Source: Streptomyces sp. AV19
GTDB taxonomy: Bacteria > Actinomycetota > Actinomycetes > Streptomycetales > Streptomycetaceae
Direction: 5' to 3'
NCBI RefSeq assembly: GCF_015999245.1
Contig: NZ_JAEAMR010000006.1
Coordinates: 18,758-82,757 of the forward strand
DNA length: 64,000 nt
Numbering within the stretch: position 1 is the stretch's first letter; each line of letters starts with the position of its first letter. Made by a program: the position numbers and the translations under genes. Positions 35,749 to 45,075 of this stretch are shown here, in pieces. Below the pieces are notes generated by a model. It was not told where the DNA came from. It worked only from the letters and a program-made list of their open reading frames with translations, and did not search any database.

Positions 35749-36738
35749 ATGACGGGCAACCCTGAGGCGGAGTACTCCCGGCGGCCGACCGCGGTCGTGG
35801 TCCACGACCCGGTGCGTTTCGGTGCGCTGGACCGTCTGAAGGCCGTGGCCGTGGAGCAACTCACGGACCGGTTCCTCTTCCGGGACCACCCTGACATCCC
35901 GCGCTTCGCTTCTGAGTATCAGGCCTTCGCAGAAGCCGTCACAGCCGCGGGCATCGCATGCGTCCAGGTATCCGACCTCGTGGAGGACACACCTGTGATC
36001 CTGCAGGCCTTGCGGGGGCCGAACTTGATGTTCACCCGGGATGCAGCGATCACCCTGCCCTGGGCCCCCGGCGTCTACCTGCCTTCCCGGATGGCCAAGC
36101 CGATCCGACGCTCCGAAACCGCCGTCATGTCCTTGGTGCTGGAGCGACTCGGCTTGAGGCGAGTGGAGTGGGGCGGGAGGGAAGACGACTGTCTGGAGGG
36201 CGGTGACGCCGTCCCTTTCGCCCGAGGCAGGCACCGCTGCCTGCTCGTCGGCTACGCCCGGCGTACCACCCTGAGCGCCGTGTACCGTCTGGGCGAGGCA
36301 CTGATCCCCGCTTTGGCCGACGAGATCGTGGCCATCGAGCTCGCCCCCTGGCGGATGAACCTCGACGGAGGCTTCCTGCCCGTCGCCGAGGACGTGGTGG
36401 TCGCCCATTCGCCCAGCGTGCTGTCCGCCCTCCTACTCGACACCACCGGCAGTCGGCCCGTCGACCTGTTCGGCATGCTGCGCGAGCAGGAGATCACGAT
36501 CATTGACGTCAGCCGGGACCAGTCCTGGCTCCAGCAAGCCTGCAACTACCTCTGCCTGGGAAACCGGACCGTGATCGGCTACAACATGGCCGACGACGTC
36601 GTCCACCGCATGCGCGATGCGGGCCTGACCGTCATCACCATCGCCGGAGACGAACTGGTCAAAGGACGCGGAGGCCCCCGCTGCATGTCTCGACCCGTCT
36701 ACCAGCGTCTTGCCGCCAGGAGGTCTGGCCGGGGGTAA
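35749..36738 (+). CDS. Arginine deiminase/amidinotransferase-like protein with altered catalytic His
   Basis: 329 residues of the guanidino-group-modifying fold. N92-x-x-F-T-R-D, LEGGD (149-153) and the C-terminal nucleophile region GPRCMSRP with Cys312 match arginine deiminases. The MHLD motif that carries the catalytic His in the family reads MNLD here, with Asn204. Loss of this His should abolish normal deiminase or amidinotransferase chemistry, so the protein may bind rather than convert guanidines or use another base. It begins 90 nt after the cyclase and may belong to its operon. Confidence 0.75.
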   Translation: MTGNPEAEYSRRPTAVVVHDPVRFGALDRLKAVAVEQLTDRFLFRDHPDIPRFASEYQAFAEAVTAAGIACVQVSDLVEDTPVILQALRGPNLMFTRDAAITLPWAPGVYLPSRMAKPIRRSETAVMSLVLERLGLRRVEWGGREDDCLEGGDAVPFARGRHRCLLVGYARRTTLSAVYRLGEALIPALADEIVAIELAPWRMNLDGGFLPVAEDVVVAHSPSVLSALLLDTTGSRPVDLFGMLREQEITIIDVSRDQSWLQQACNYLCLGNRTVIGYNMADDVVHRMRDAGLTVITIAGDELVKGRGGPRCMSRPVYQRLAARRSGRG

Positions 36739-36991
36739 GAGCACCGCGACGGCGTACGGCGGCCGGATCGTGTTCACCGATACGGGCACCATGGCGATCA
36801 GCCGTCGTTCACTGCATTGATGGGCACTTCGTACCGTCGAGTCCGGCGCGAATGAACGTGGACAGAGTCCCCTCCTTCGGCGACCACGGCCACCACCGGG
36901 GACCGGACCTCAGAAGCATGCCCTCGACGGCGGAGCGGGCGGGATCGGCCGGGGGGCCTTCCCCCCGAAGGGTGGACAGCGATCGATACGG

Positions 36992-37876
36992 TTATGCCGC
37001 GAGTGCCATGTTATGTGACATCTCGTAGGCGAGGGGGCTGAGGTGCCCGTTCGCCGAATGCCGGCGCCAGGTGTTGTAGCGCGCGAGCCAGCGGAAGACC
37101 GCGCGCCGGCAGGTACCGGGCCCGTCCCAGCGGCGGGCACCCTTGAGGGTCTCCCGTTTCAAAGACGCGTGAAAGCTCTCGCAGGCGGCATTGTCCGCGC
37201 TCGTGCCGACGGCGCCCATGTACTGTGTGACGCCCAACGCGGCGCACAGCTCGGCGAATTGACGAGACTGATATTGCGCTCCGTGATCGCTGTGGAAGAT
37301 GGCGCCAGCGAGGCTGCCGCGGGTGACGGTGGCCATCTTCAGCGTGTCGGCGACCAGGTCCGTGCGCATGTGAGAAGCGATCGACCAGCCCACCACCCGG
37401 CGGGAGAAGCAGTCGAGGACCGTGGCGGGATAGCGGAACTCTACGTCCCCGACGGGGAGATAGGTCACATCGCCCATGTACTTGAGGTTCGGCGCGGTGA
37501 AGGCCCGCTTGAACAGGTCCGGCACGGGCGTCGCCGAGGGCTCGGGGATCGCGGTCCGCACCCGCTTGCGCAGCCGGAAGCCGGCGATATGGAACTTGCG
37601 CATCACCCGTGCGACCTTCTTCTCGCTGATCCGCATGCCGTACTCGTCGCGGAGCTCGGCGGTGACACGTGGCGAGCCATACGTCCCGCCGGACTCCGCG
37701 TGGATGACGGCGATCCTCTCGGCCAGCGCCTCGTCCGCGCACTCCCGCGCGGCGCGGGCCTCACGCCCGTCCCGCCACTTGTAGTAACTGGAGCGGGCGA
37801 CCTCGAGCACCTGACACAGCCGCTGGACCATGAAGGTCTCGCGATGATCCTCGATGAACTGGCAGCGGCTGCTCAC
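36992..37876 (-). CDS. IS3 family transposase OrfB (DDE integrase core)
   Basis: 294 residues. An N-terminal HTH-like domain (YYKWRDGREARAAREC, GTYGSPRVTAEL) precedes the retroviral-type integrase core with the DDE residues in MGDVTYLP, FHSDHGAQYQS and ACESFHASLKRE. All three acids are present, so it looks active. It starts with GTG overlapping the OrfA stop by 4 nt; in many IS3 elements a -1 frameshift fuses the two. Confidence 0.9.
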   Translation of the reverse strand: MSSRCQFIEDHRETFMVQRLCQVLEVARSSYYKWRDGREARAARECADEALAERIAVIHAESGGTYGSPRVTAELRDEYGMRISEKKVARVMRKFHIAGFRLRKRVRTAIPEPSATPVPDLFKRAFTAPNLKYMGDVTYLPVGDVEFRYPATVLDCFSRRVVGWSIASHMRTDLVADTLKMATVTRGSLAGAIFHSDHGAQYQSRQFAELCAALGVTQYMGAVGTSADNAACESFHASLKRETLKGARRWDGPGTCRRAVFRWLARYNTWRRHSANGHLSPLAYEMSHNMALAA

Positions 37877-38226
37877 CAGCTCATCTCCGAGGCGAAAAGC
37901 TTCGTCGCCTTCCGCAGGATGTCCCTCTCCTGGGCGAGCGTCGCGTTCTCCTTGCGCACCGTCTTCAGCTCCGTGCGCAGGGCCGCTATCTCGGCCTCCA
38001 GGTCCTCCCGCGTCTTCGCGGCCTCGCTCACCTTCGCGTCCCTCACGTTCTCGCCCGCCGCACTGCGGCGGGCCCGCTCGGCCCGCACCCAGTTACGCAG
38101 CGTCTCCCTGCTGATGCCGAGGTCCGCCGACACGCCCTCCAGCGTGTGGCCCGGGTCCGACAGGTACAGCGCGACGGCGTCCTGCTTGAACTCCGCCGGG
38201 TACACCTTCATCACCATCGGGAACAT
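37873..38226 (-). CDS. IS3 family transposase OrfA
   Basis: 117 residues. An HTH of the Tnp_1 type (YPAEFKQDAVALYLSDPGHT, ISRETLRNWV) followed by a leucine-zipper-like coiled coil (EDLEAEIAALRTELKTVRKENATL). It binds the IS ends and pairs with OrfB. Confidence 0.9.
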   Translation of the reverse strand: MFPMVMKVYPAEFKQDAVALYLSDPGHTLEGVSADLGISRETLRNWVRAERARRSAAGENVRDAKVSEAAKTREDLEAEIAALRTELKTVRKENATLAQERDILRKATKLFASEMSW

Positions 38227-38398
38227 CTCTTCCTCTGGACCTCACAGCCCAGTGTTCAGGATGTTCACCTATCAGGGGGAAGCGCCGGGTTCATGTCGGA
38301 GACGCAGGCCGTGCAGACTGCCCGCCGCGAACCGCACCCGGCCCTCGTAGCCCCGTACCTGCGTCCTCGGCCTCCCGTCCCCAGGCACGGAGCCACCG

Positions 38399-38872
38399 TC
38401 ATCCGCCACCCGGCCCCGCCGTCGTTTCGGCGCGTGGGGTGGGGACGGAGACCATGGTGAGACGGCCGGTGCGGGCGGCTTGCGCGCACGAGTAGCGCCG
38501 GAGGGCGGGCAGCGGCGCGAGACGGCGGATGAGCGGCATACGGGAGTCGGGCCCGTAGCGGCGGACGCCGGCAGTGGCCGGGCGGGGAAGAAAGGCGTTG
38601 CCGAAGCGCACGAGTGCGGGCCGGCCGGCGTGGGCGAGGCCGGTACGCAGATCGCGCAGGATGTGCTCGGCGAGATCCCGTTGCGCGTCCGCCGCCTTCT
38701 GTGATCCGTACAACCGTGAGTGCAGGCGGAGAGTGTTGAAGGAATCGTCGGCTACGTCCTCGTCGTATCCGACACAGTCGGCGACGATCTCGTCCCGGGC
38801 GAAGACGTGCCGGGCCAGGCCCATGAACTCCTCGTCCACGGGCAGGTCTGCCAGGGGCATGGCAAAGTGCAA
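38399..38872 (-). pseudogene. Unrecognised ORF, probably a 5'-truncated gene fragment
   Basis: A frame of at least 157 codons with good codon bias at its 5' part (LADLPVDEEFMGLARHVFARDE, DDSFNTLRLHSRLYGSQKAADAQRDLAEHILRDLRTGL). The open frame continues upstream to about 38970 as LHDEIIRETCYGRSAHIR with no start codon and then a stop, which suggests the N-terminus has been lost. I cannot name the family. The IS3 element lies just downstream. Confidence 0.45.
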
Positions 38873-39138
38873 GAGCAGGCGGATATGTGCCGAACGGCCA
38901 TAGCAGGTCTCACGGATGATCTCGTCATGCAGCGGTGACGGGGCTCTTTGAAATTCCCCACCCCCTGCTCAGGGCTGGGACAGACCTGCTCACGCTGCTT
39001 CCCCACCCTCGGCGCGCCGAGCGAACGATGGCGGAGACGCCGCGAGACATCTCCGCCCTGGCCTGCGCCAACCAGAGAGATGACCGCAGAGGGTCCGCCG
39101 GAGGCTGTGGCCTTCCGACGGTCCCTCTCCCCCGAGCC

Positions 39139-41247
39139 CTACGTGGTGGTGCCGCCGAGGTCCTTCCCGTCGGGGTACGCGTCCTTGGCCGGGACGAAGC
39201 CGAATGCTTCTCCGTAGAGGGAGAGTTCGGCCTCCAGTGCGATGACGATGTTCTTCTGCTTGCGGAATCCGTGGGTTTCGCCGTGGAATCCGACATAGGA
39301 ATGGCTCGGGGGCTCTCCCCTGTGACCGGACCGTTCGCCCAGCTTGGCGAGGAATTCATAGCACTGATGTGGCGGGCAGATGGGGTCTTCCAGGCCCTGG
39401 AGGATCACGAATGGGACGTTGATATTGCGGGTGTTGGTGATCGGGGAGCGTTCCGTGTACCTGTCCTTGTGCTGTTTGATGTCGCCGACCAGCCGCTCCA
39501 CGTAGTGGGACTCGAAGTCGTGGGTATCGCCTTTGGCGAAGGCGCACAGGTCGAGGACGGGGTACATCACCGTGGCGGCCCCGAACACCCGCTCTACGGG
39601 CTGCCGCTCGGAGGTGATCGCGACGGCGCTGGTGAAGCCACCCGCGCTACCGCCTCGGATCGCCAGATGCCGAGAATGTGCGAGCGAACGCTGGGCGAGG
39701 TCCCGGGCGATGTCCTCGGCGTCGTGGACGTCGACCACTCCCCACTGCTCCCTGAGCCGGTTGCGGTACTCGCGCCCGTAGCCGGTGGAGCCGCCGTAGT
39801 CGACCTGAGCGACGCCGATGCCCCGGCTGGTGAAGTACGCCACCATCAAGTCCAGGCTTCGGCCGGCGCGAGCGGTGGGTCCGCCGTGGATGAACATCAC
39901 GTATGGCGGGCGCGCTCCGGGTGGCTGTACGGGATAGCGGGGGTTGCACGGTGGGTAGACCGTGGCGTAGATCTCCTTGCCATCCCGGTTGGTGAAAACC
40001 TGGTCTTTCGGCACCGGCAGGTACTGGGCGATGTCCTCATAGGTAGGGCCATCGCTGATCCGACGGGTTCGGCCACTGCCGAGGTGCACCTCGACCACCG
40101 CGTCGGCCTTCTCGGGGCTGCCGGCGACCCCGAGGACGCACTCTCCTCGGACGTCGAGGGATCCGGCCCACTCGGTGTACTCGGATGCCCAGGGGATCAG
40201 CTTTCCGCTGTCCGGATCGAGCGTACCGAGTTGCTGCGCGCCCTTGCCGTGGAGTACCGCGACCTGGCCGGCGGGCAGGGGGGCGCACCAGCGGGAGCCG
40301 AGCCCCCACAGGTAGCCTCCGAACTCCTCGTTCTCGGGCTGGCCCGGCAGCATCACGGGCTCGCCCCAGGTGCCGTCCTCGTGCCGGGTTATCCGGTACA
40401 GCTTCCACCAGCGGCCCTGATCGCCGACCGCGCCCTCGAGGTAGTCACTGACGACGAGGAGGTTGTCGTCATCCATCCACTCCACCTGGACCACGGAGGA
40501 TTCGACCAGGACGGTGACGGGCTCGAACTCGTTGCCCATCACGATCGGGGCGACATGCAGCTCGGTACGGTCCCACGGCATGTCGGGGTGGTTCCAGCTG
40601 AACCAGGCAGCACTGCTCCTGCCGGGAGACAGGACCGGTCCGGAGAGGAAGTGCTGCGTATCCGGCTTGGAGAAGAGCCTGGTCACCTTGTCGGGATCGG
40701 TGGCGGCCGAGCCGTCCAGCGGTACGGAGACGAAGGAACGGATGACGTCGGTGGGCTTCTGCTCGTCGGCCAGGTCTTCGCGCAGGCACCAGACCGAACC
40801 GCCGTCCGGGGCAAGGACGGGCAGGAGGTACCGCAGGGACTTCGGCTTCCGGGGTGCCGGGGTCAGCACCTTGGGCGCCGGGCCGCCGGGAGAGTAGGCG
40901 TACAGGCGCTGGTCGTTGTAGTGGGAAAACACCACCGTCGGCGACGCGTCACTCCGGTCCGGTACCACCACGAGCCAGGCGCGGCCGCCGTACTCGATCA
41001 CGCGGCTGCGGACGTTCCACTCGCCCTCCGGGGGCAGTACTTCCCGGGGCGGCCCGTCGCCGACGGAACGCATCAGAACGGTACGGCCGTCGCGCTCCGG
41101 CTTCGCCTCCGTCCACCAGATCTCGTCGGTCCCGACGTAGGTGGGCCAGGTGGGGGTGGCACCGTGGCCGGCGGCGAGCGTGGCGTCGATCGGGGAGCGC
41201 CACGAGCCGAAGGGTGCGGATGGGTAGGGCTGGATTGCTGGGCTCAT
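39139..41247 (-). CDS. S9 family prolyl oligopeptidase-type serine peptidase
   Basis: 702 residues. A beta-propeller-like N-terminal half is followed by an alpha/beta-hydrolase domain with the catalytic Ser in GGSAGGF (about 533), Asp in LEDPICPP (about 621) and His in GETHGF (about 654). FIHGGPTAR is the oxyanion region. It resembles acylaminoacyl peptidase/dipeptidyl aminopeptidase. No signal peptide, so cytoplasmic. It is the third gene of the leftward operon after the M20 peptidase and the PLP decarboxylase, with an 85-nt gap. Confidence 0.88.
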   Translation of the reverse strand: MSPAIQPYPSAPFGSWRSPIDATLAAGHGATPTWPTYVGTDEIWWTEAKPERDGRTVLMRSVGDGPPREVLPPEGEWNVRSRVIEYGGRAWLVVVPDRSDASPTVVFSHYNDQRLYAYSPGGPAPKVLTPAPRKPKSLRYLLPVLAPDGGSVWCLREDLADEQKPTDVIRSFVSVPLDGSAATDPDKVTRLFSKPDTQHFLSGPVLSPGRSSAAWFSWNHPDMPWDRTELHVAPIVMGNEFEPVTVLVESSVVQVEWMDDDNLLVVSDYLEGAVGDQGRWWKLYRITRHEDGTWGEPVMLPGQPENEEFGGYLWGLGSRWCAPLPAGQVAVLHGKGAQQLGTLDPDSGKLIPWASEYTEWAGSLDVRGECVLGVAGSPEKADAVVEVHLGSGRTRRISDGPTYEDIAQYLPVPKDQVFTNRDGKEIYATVYPPCNPRYPVQPPGARPPYVMFIHGGPTARAGRSLDLMVAYFTSRGIGVAQVDYGGSTGYGREYRNRLREQWGVVDVHDAEDIARDLAQRSLAHSRHLAIRGGSAGGFTSAVAITSERQPVERVFGAATVMYPVLDLCAFAKGDTHDFESHYVERLVGDIKQHKDRYTERSPITNTRNINVPFVILQGLEDPICPPHQCYEFLAKLGERSGHRGEPPSHSYVGFHGETHGFRKQKNIVIALEAELSLYGEAFGFVPAKDAYPDGKDLGGTTT

Positions 41248-41332
41248 GGCAGGAGCCGGCCTTTCCTGGACGGGGTGTTGCCCGCGGATGCCGTCGGCTT
41301 CGGGACGGGTACAGGAGGGGGTCCGAGCCCTG

Positions 41333-43564
41333 TCATGAGTCGGTGCCCGTGGTAGCGGTGTTGCTCGGCCAGAGTTCCTCGATGGCATCGCGTACGGTCC
41401 GGTCCAGGTGTTTAATCACTTCCGGGGTGAAGTCGCCGGCGGCGGTGTCGCTCATCCAGGGGTCCATGGTGGTGGAGATCAGGAAGGCGATGTCCGGGAG
41501 GCTGTTCAGGCTTGTCTCGTCGGGGACGTCCAGGCCCATCCGGCGGGCGAAGCCGGCCATGAAGTCCCGGCCATATGTCTGCTCGGTGAAGCTTGAGGCC
41601 ATGAGGATCAGCTCGGGGGGCTTTTTCGCCGCATAGTCCTTGGAGGCGGCCTTGACGGGGTTGACACGGAGTTTTTCGTAGATCCGCTGGTTGAGTTGGT
41701 TCGCCTGGACGGGGTCGGTGTTGAGGTTGCCGTTGAAGTAGGGGTTGAACGCGTACCCGATGATGACCTGGTCCGCGCCGAGTTCATGGAGGAGGTCCAT
41801 CGCCTCTTTGGAGTCGACCACTTGCTCGTTGGTCTTGCTGACGATCAGCCGGTAGATATCGTCGATCTGTGCCTGGACGTTTCCACCGTCCTTCTCCGCG
41901 GGGAGCCACTGGACCGGCACGGCCTTATAGGCCCGCTCGCCGCCCTCCTGTTGGGCGCTGCGGTTCATGGCGACCAGCCCGGAGTAGAGCCGCTTGCTGT
42001 TGAACAGGCACTGTCCGAGGATCCTGCCGTAGCCGTTCCGGTCGGGAGTGATGACCTTGTGGCTCAGGTAGACGCCCGCTGCCGAAGCACCCGGTTTGGA
42101 GCCTTCGGCGCTGTAGATGCCGATGCTCGGGTCCTTGTCACTGTGGACGAGGTATCGGAGCGTGAAGGCGACCATCTCCCGCTGGGCCTTGTTGCGGTAG
42201 CACAGCGCGCCGGCCGGATACGGGATGAAACCGGCCTTGTGCGGGTCGATGGTGATCGAGTCGGCCTTCGGTAAGGCCTCGTACTGCTTGTTCACGTAGG
42301 TGCTCATCATCAGCTCGGGTGTGGTGGTGGCGCGGATGATCCTGTCGGTGGGGGCTGGTCCGTTCGGCTCCCTGAGAAGGGACGCGAAGTACCCGCCCCA
42401 GGCGGCGTCGACGTGCACGGGATAGAAGAAGTTCTCCTTTGCGTGCACATCACGCAGACCCAGGATGGCGGCGAGCGGATCGACGGCACTCAGCTCCGTG
42501 CTGCCGAGCACCGCGACGTCCATGATGACTGGCCGCAGCTCCTTCTTGCAGCGTGCCAGGATCTCCTTGCGGTGGGAGAGCTTGGCCCGGGCCTGGAGGT
42601 CCACCTGGATGGTGAGGAGGTTGTCCTCTCCGATGGCGAGAATCGACGCGACCTTCGGCCACGAGTAGTGCATGGTGGCCGGGGCGAGCACCGCCGGCGG
42701 GCCGAGCCGCTGGTCCAGCATGTCCCGGTAGAACCGGTCGAAGCCGAGTTCCTGGATCGTGTACGCGTTGATCGTTTCCAGGGCCGGGTCGTCGATCCCG
42801 AGGTCGTGTTTCATCCTCCGGGGGACGCTCAGCACGACCTCGGCGGGCAGGTTGATCAGCGACCAGTCGGTGAGCTCCAGGAGTTTGCCCTGACTCCCGG
42901 CGCCGTCGAGGACCGTGATGTCCCTGGCCGCCGCCAGCGCACCCTCGTTGGCGATGGCGCGGGCGAGAGCGATCGGGTAGTACTTGAGGTTCCGCGCCGA
43001 CCACATCGCTTCGAGGTTGGCGATGGTCCCGTCACAAGTGATGTGTCCCCATGAGGTCTCCGTGTCGTAGCCTGCGAGTCCGCAGAGGCTTTGCCCGACC
43101 TTGGCCTCCAGCATGGTGGTCACCGGGGAGGCTTCGGCGGCGACGTTATTCTGGTTGTACAGCATCGCTGCGAAGTAGCCGGCCATACCGGGGAGCGTCA
43201 TGTCCCAGAGCATGTGGCCCTGATGACGATAGCTGAACTGGGGGACCGAGCCGCGCAGTTGGTCGAGCAGCTGCCCCAGTTCGGCCTTCATCTTCTGGAC
43301 CGACCGGTCGTACGCATCGGTCTGTTTCATCTCGTCGGTGACATAGACGGGGTCGTTCGGGTAGACCTGGTACCGGTCGTCCAGGTGGGAGGCCAACGCA
43401 GCCCCGATCAGGTCCTTGAAGACCGTGCCGTTCTCACCCCGGGGGCCGAGGAACCATGCGGCGAGCTCGGTGGTGCCCTCGGCCGTGCTCAGGTCGTATT
43501 CGGGCCCGAGCCGTTTGAACGCTTCGGTGTACTTGGGGGGAAGGTCGCGGGGGTGCTGGGACAT
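41333..43564 (-). CDS. Large group II PLP decarboxylase, tyrosine/glutamate decarboxylase-like
   Basis: 743 residues from ATG 43564 with AGGAGGAG upstream. PLP features: YPVHVDAAWGGYF and SITIDPHKAGFIPYPAGAL with the Schiff-base lysine near 443. The latter matches bacterial tyrosine decarboxylases (DPHK-G-IPY-AG) better than GadB. It would turn an aromatic or acidic amino acid into its amine plus CO2. Its length, over 100 residues more than Enterococcus TDC, comes mostly from the C-terminal part. It sits between two peptidases, which may supply its amino acid substrate. Confidence 0.85.
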   Translation of the reverse strand: MSQHPRDLPPKYTEAFKRLGPEYDLSTAEGTTELAAWFLGPRGENGTVFKDLIGAALASHLDDRYQVYPNDPVYVTDEMKQTDAYDRSVQKMKAELGQLLDQLRGSVPQFSYRHQGHMLWDMTLPGMAGYFAAMLYNQNNVAAEASPVTTMLEAKVGQSLCGLAGYDTETSWGHITCDGTIANLEAMWSARNLKYYPIALARAIANEGALAAARDITVLDGAGSQGKLLELTDWSLINLPAEVVLSVPRRMKHDLGIDDPALETINAYTIQELGFDRFYRDMLDQRLGPPAVLAPATMHYSWPKVASILAIGEDNLLTIQVDLQARAKLSHRKEILARCKKELRPVIMDVAVLGSTELSAVDPLAAILGLRDVHAKENFFYPVHVDAAWGGYFASLLREPNGPAPTDRIIRATTTPELMMSTYVNKQYEALPKADSITIDPHKAGFIPYPAGALCYRNKAQREMVAFTLRYLVHSDKDPSIGIYSAEGSKPGASAAGVYLSHKVITPDRNGYGRILGQCLFNSKRLYSGLVAMNRSAQQEGGERAYKAVPVQWLPAEKDGGNVQAQIDDIYRLIVSKTNEQVVDSKEAMDLLHELGADQVIIGYAFNPYFNGNLNTDPVQANQLNQRIYEKLRVNPVKAASKDYAAKKPPELILMASSFTEQTYGRDFMAGFARRMGLDVPDETSLNSLPDIAFLISTTMDPWMSDTAAGDFTPEVIKHLDRTVRDAIEELWPSNTATTGTDS

Positions 43565-43617
43565 GACTCCTCCTGAAGTGTTCGAGTGTTGTTGTACGGC
43601 GTGGCGTCGGCGACGGT

Positions 43618-45075
43618 TCAGAAGGCGGAGCCGGCGGAAGCCGTCGCGCCGAAGTGGGCGGAGAGGGGCTCCTGCTTCCCGGCAAGGGCCAGGATGAGCA
43701 GAACCTGGGCACAGGTCATCGAGTGGAGCTCGTTCAGGCTCACGCTCTCGTGGTCGGCGTGGATGTTGGTGGCCGGCTCCTCGCACCCCCAGATCAGGAT
43801 GTCGGCGTGCGGGTTGATGGCGCCGAGCGTGTTGGTCAGCGGGATCGACCCGCCCTGGCCGGCGTGGTGGACCTGTTCGGCCTGATAGACCGTCAGCAGA
43901 GCCTTCTCGGCGGCCTGGTAGCCCGGCCCGCCTTCCGCCCGGACCTCGAAGCCGGGAGCGCCGGAGACGTAGGAGACCGACGCCTCGGCCCTCCAAGGGT
44001 TAACGTCGCGGCGCAGCAGGTGGTTCTTGAGGCAGGTGAAGGCGTTCTCCGGGGTATCGCCGGGGGCGATCCGCATGGTGAGCCGTGCCCTGACCCCGGC
44101 CAGCAGGGCGTTGCGGAAGCCCTTGGTACCAGGGAGCGGCTCCCCGGCGGGCAGCCGATCCAGCCCGACCACAGTGACGGACGGCTTGGTGTACAACTGC
44201 GATCCCAGCGAACCTGTGCCGATGAGCGGCACACCGTCCTTGATCTTGGCGCCCTTGCGGAGGGCGACCCGGTCGGGCTGGTACCCCTGCCACTCCTTCT
44301 GCTTCAGCCCGGGCACCGCGACGTTGCCTTCGTCGTCGTGGAGCGTGGCCAGGATCTTGGTGAGGGCCATGTAGGCGTCCGGGACCGGGCCGCCGTACAT
44401 ACCACTGTGCACGTCGCCGTTGAGGGTGCTGACCGAGACATCGGCCATCACGAAGCCGCGCAATGAGGTGGCCAGGGTCGGCTTGCCCAACCCGACATTG
44501 CCGCCGTCGGCCAGCGAGACGACATCCGCTTTGAACCGATCCGGGTAGTCGTGCATGTACCTTTCCAGGGTGTCTGTGCCCGCCTCCTCCTCACCTTCCA
44601 AAACGATCTTCACGTTCACCGGGAGATGTCCGTAGCGCTGGAAGAACCGGCACGTGGTGACGTGCATCATGACGCCCGACTTGTCGTCCGCGGCCCCCCG
44701 CCCCTTCATCCGGCCCTGGTCGACCTGCGGCTTGAAGGCGTCCTTCCAGCTTCCGGGCACCACGTCGTAGTGGGCGTAGAGCAGCACGGTGGGTGCGGTC
44801 ACGTCGCCACAGGGACGGGACGCGTAGACGATGGGTGCCGGCGCCGGCCCCTGCCGACCGTTCGGTGAATTCTGCTGGGGGTGGATGACCTCTACGTCCA
44901 TCCCGGCGCCACGCAGCAGCTCGGCGCATTTGTTCGCGGCCTCTCCGATCTTCTTTTCATTGTCGTTGCGGTACACCGATTCGATACTGACGAGGGCCTT
45001 GAGGTCGTCCTCGGCCTGCTGCGCGAGAGCCCTGAGTCCTTGCTCGATGTCGGATCCGTTCCCTGCTGGGTTCAT
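43618..45075 (-). CDS. M20 family metallopeptidase (CNDP dipeptidase-like)
   Basis: 485 residues from ATG 45075 (GGGAGACGAA upstream). Metal-ligand motifs: AHYDVVP (His102), GRGAADDKSG (Asp near 130), EGEEEAG (Glu pair near 163) and the C-terminal HADHES. The lid domain is present, giving a dimeric dinuclear zinc hydrolase. Such enzymes cleave dipeptides of the carnosine or Xaa-His type. First gene of the leftward three-gene operon. Confidence 0.88.
   Translation of the reverse strand: MNPAGNGSDIEQGLRALAQQAEDDLKALVSIESVYRNDNEKKIGEAANKCAELLRGAGMDVEVIHPQQNSPNGRQGPAPAPIVYASRPCGDVTAPTVLLYAHYDVVPGSWKDAFKPQVDQGRMKGRGAADDKSGVMMHVTTCRFFQRYGHLPVNVKIVLEGEEEAGTDTLERYMHDYPDRFKADVVSLADGGNVGLGKPTLATSLRGFVMADVSVSTLNGDVHSGMYGGPVPDAYMALTKILATLHDDEGNVAVPGLKQKEWQGYQPDRVALRKGAKIKDGVPLIGTGSLGSQLYTKPSVTVVGLDRLPAGEPLPGTKGFRNALLAGVRARLTMRIAPGDTPENAFTCLKNHLLRRDVNPWRAEASVSYVSGAPGFEVRAEGGPGYQAAEKALLTVYQAEQVHHAGQGGSIPLTNTLGAINPHADILIWGCEEPATNIHADHESVSLNELHSMTCAQVLLILALAGKQEPLSAHFGATASAGSAF

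Larger units (their letters stand above)
36973..38267 (-). mobile_element. IS3 family insertion sequence (about 1.3 kb)
   Basis: Two overlapping transposase genes on the minus strand lie between imperfect inverted ends: TGGACAGC at 36973 and its partner TGAACATC read inward from 38267. Both ends are TG...CA as in IS3 elements, and the size fits. I see no convincing target-site duplication, so the boundaries are estimates. Confidence 0.75.

Noticed and set aside
37880..37900. Programmed -1 frameshift signal in the IS3 element
   Set aside because: The expected A-rich slippery heptamer is absent at the OrfA/OrfB overlap; coupling by GTGA overlap is enough to explain expression.
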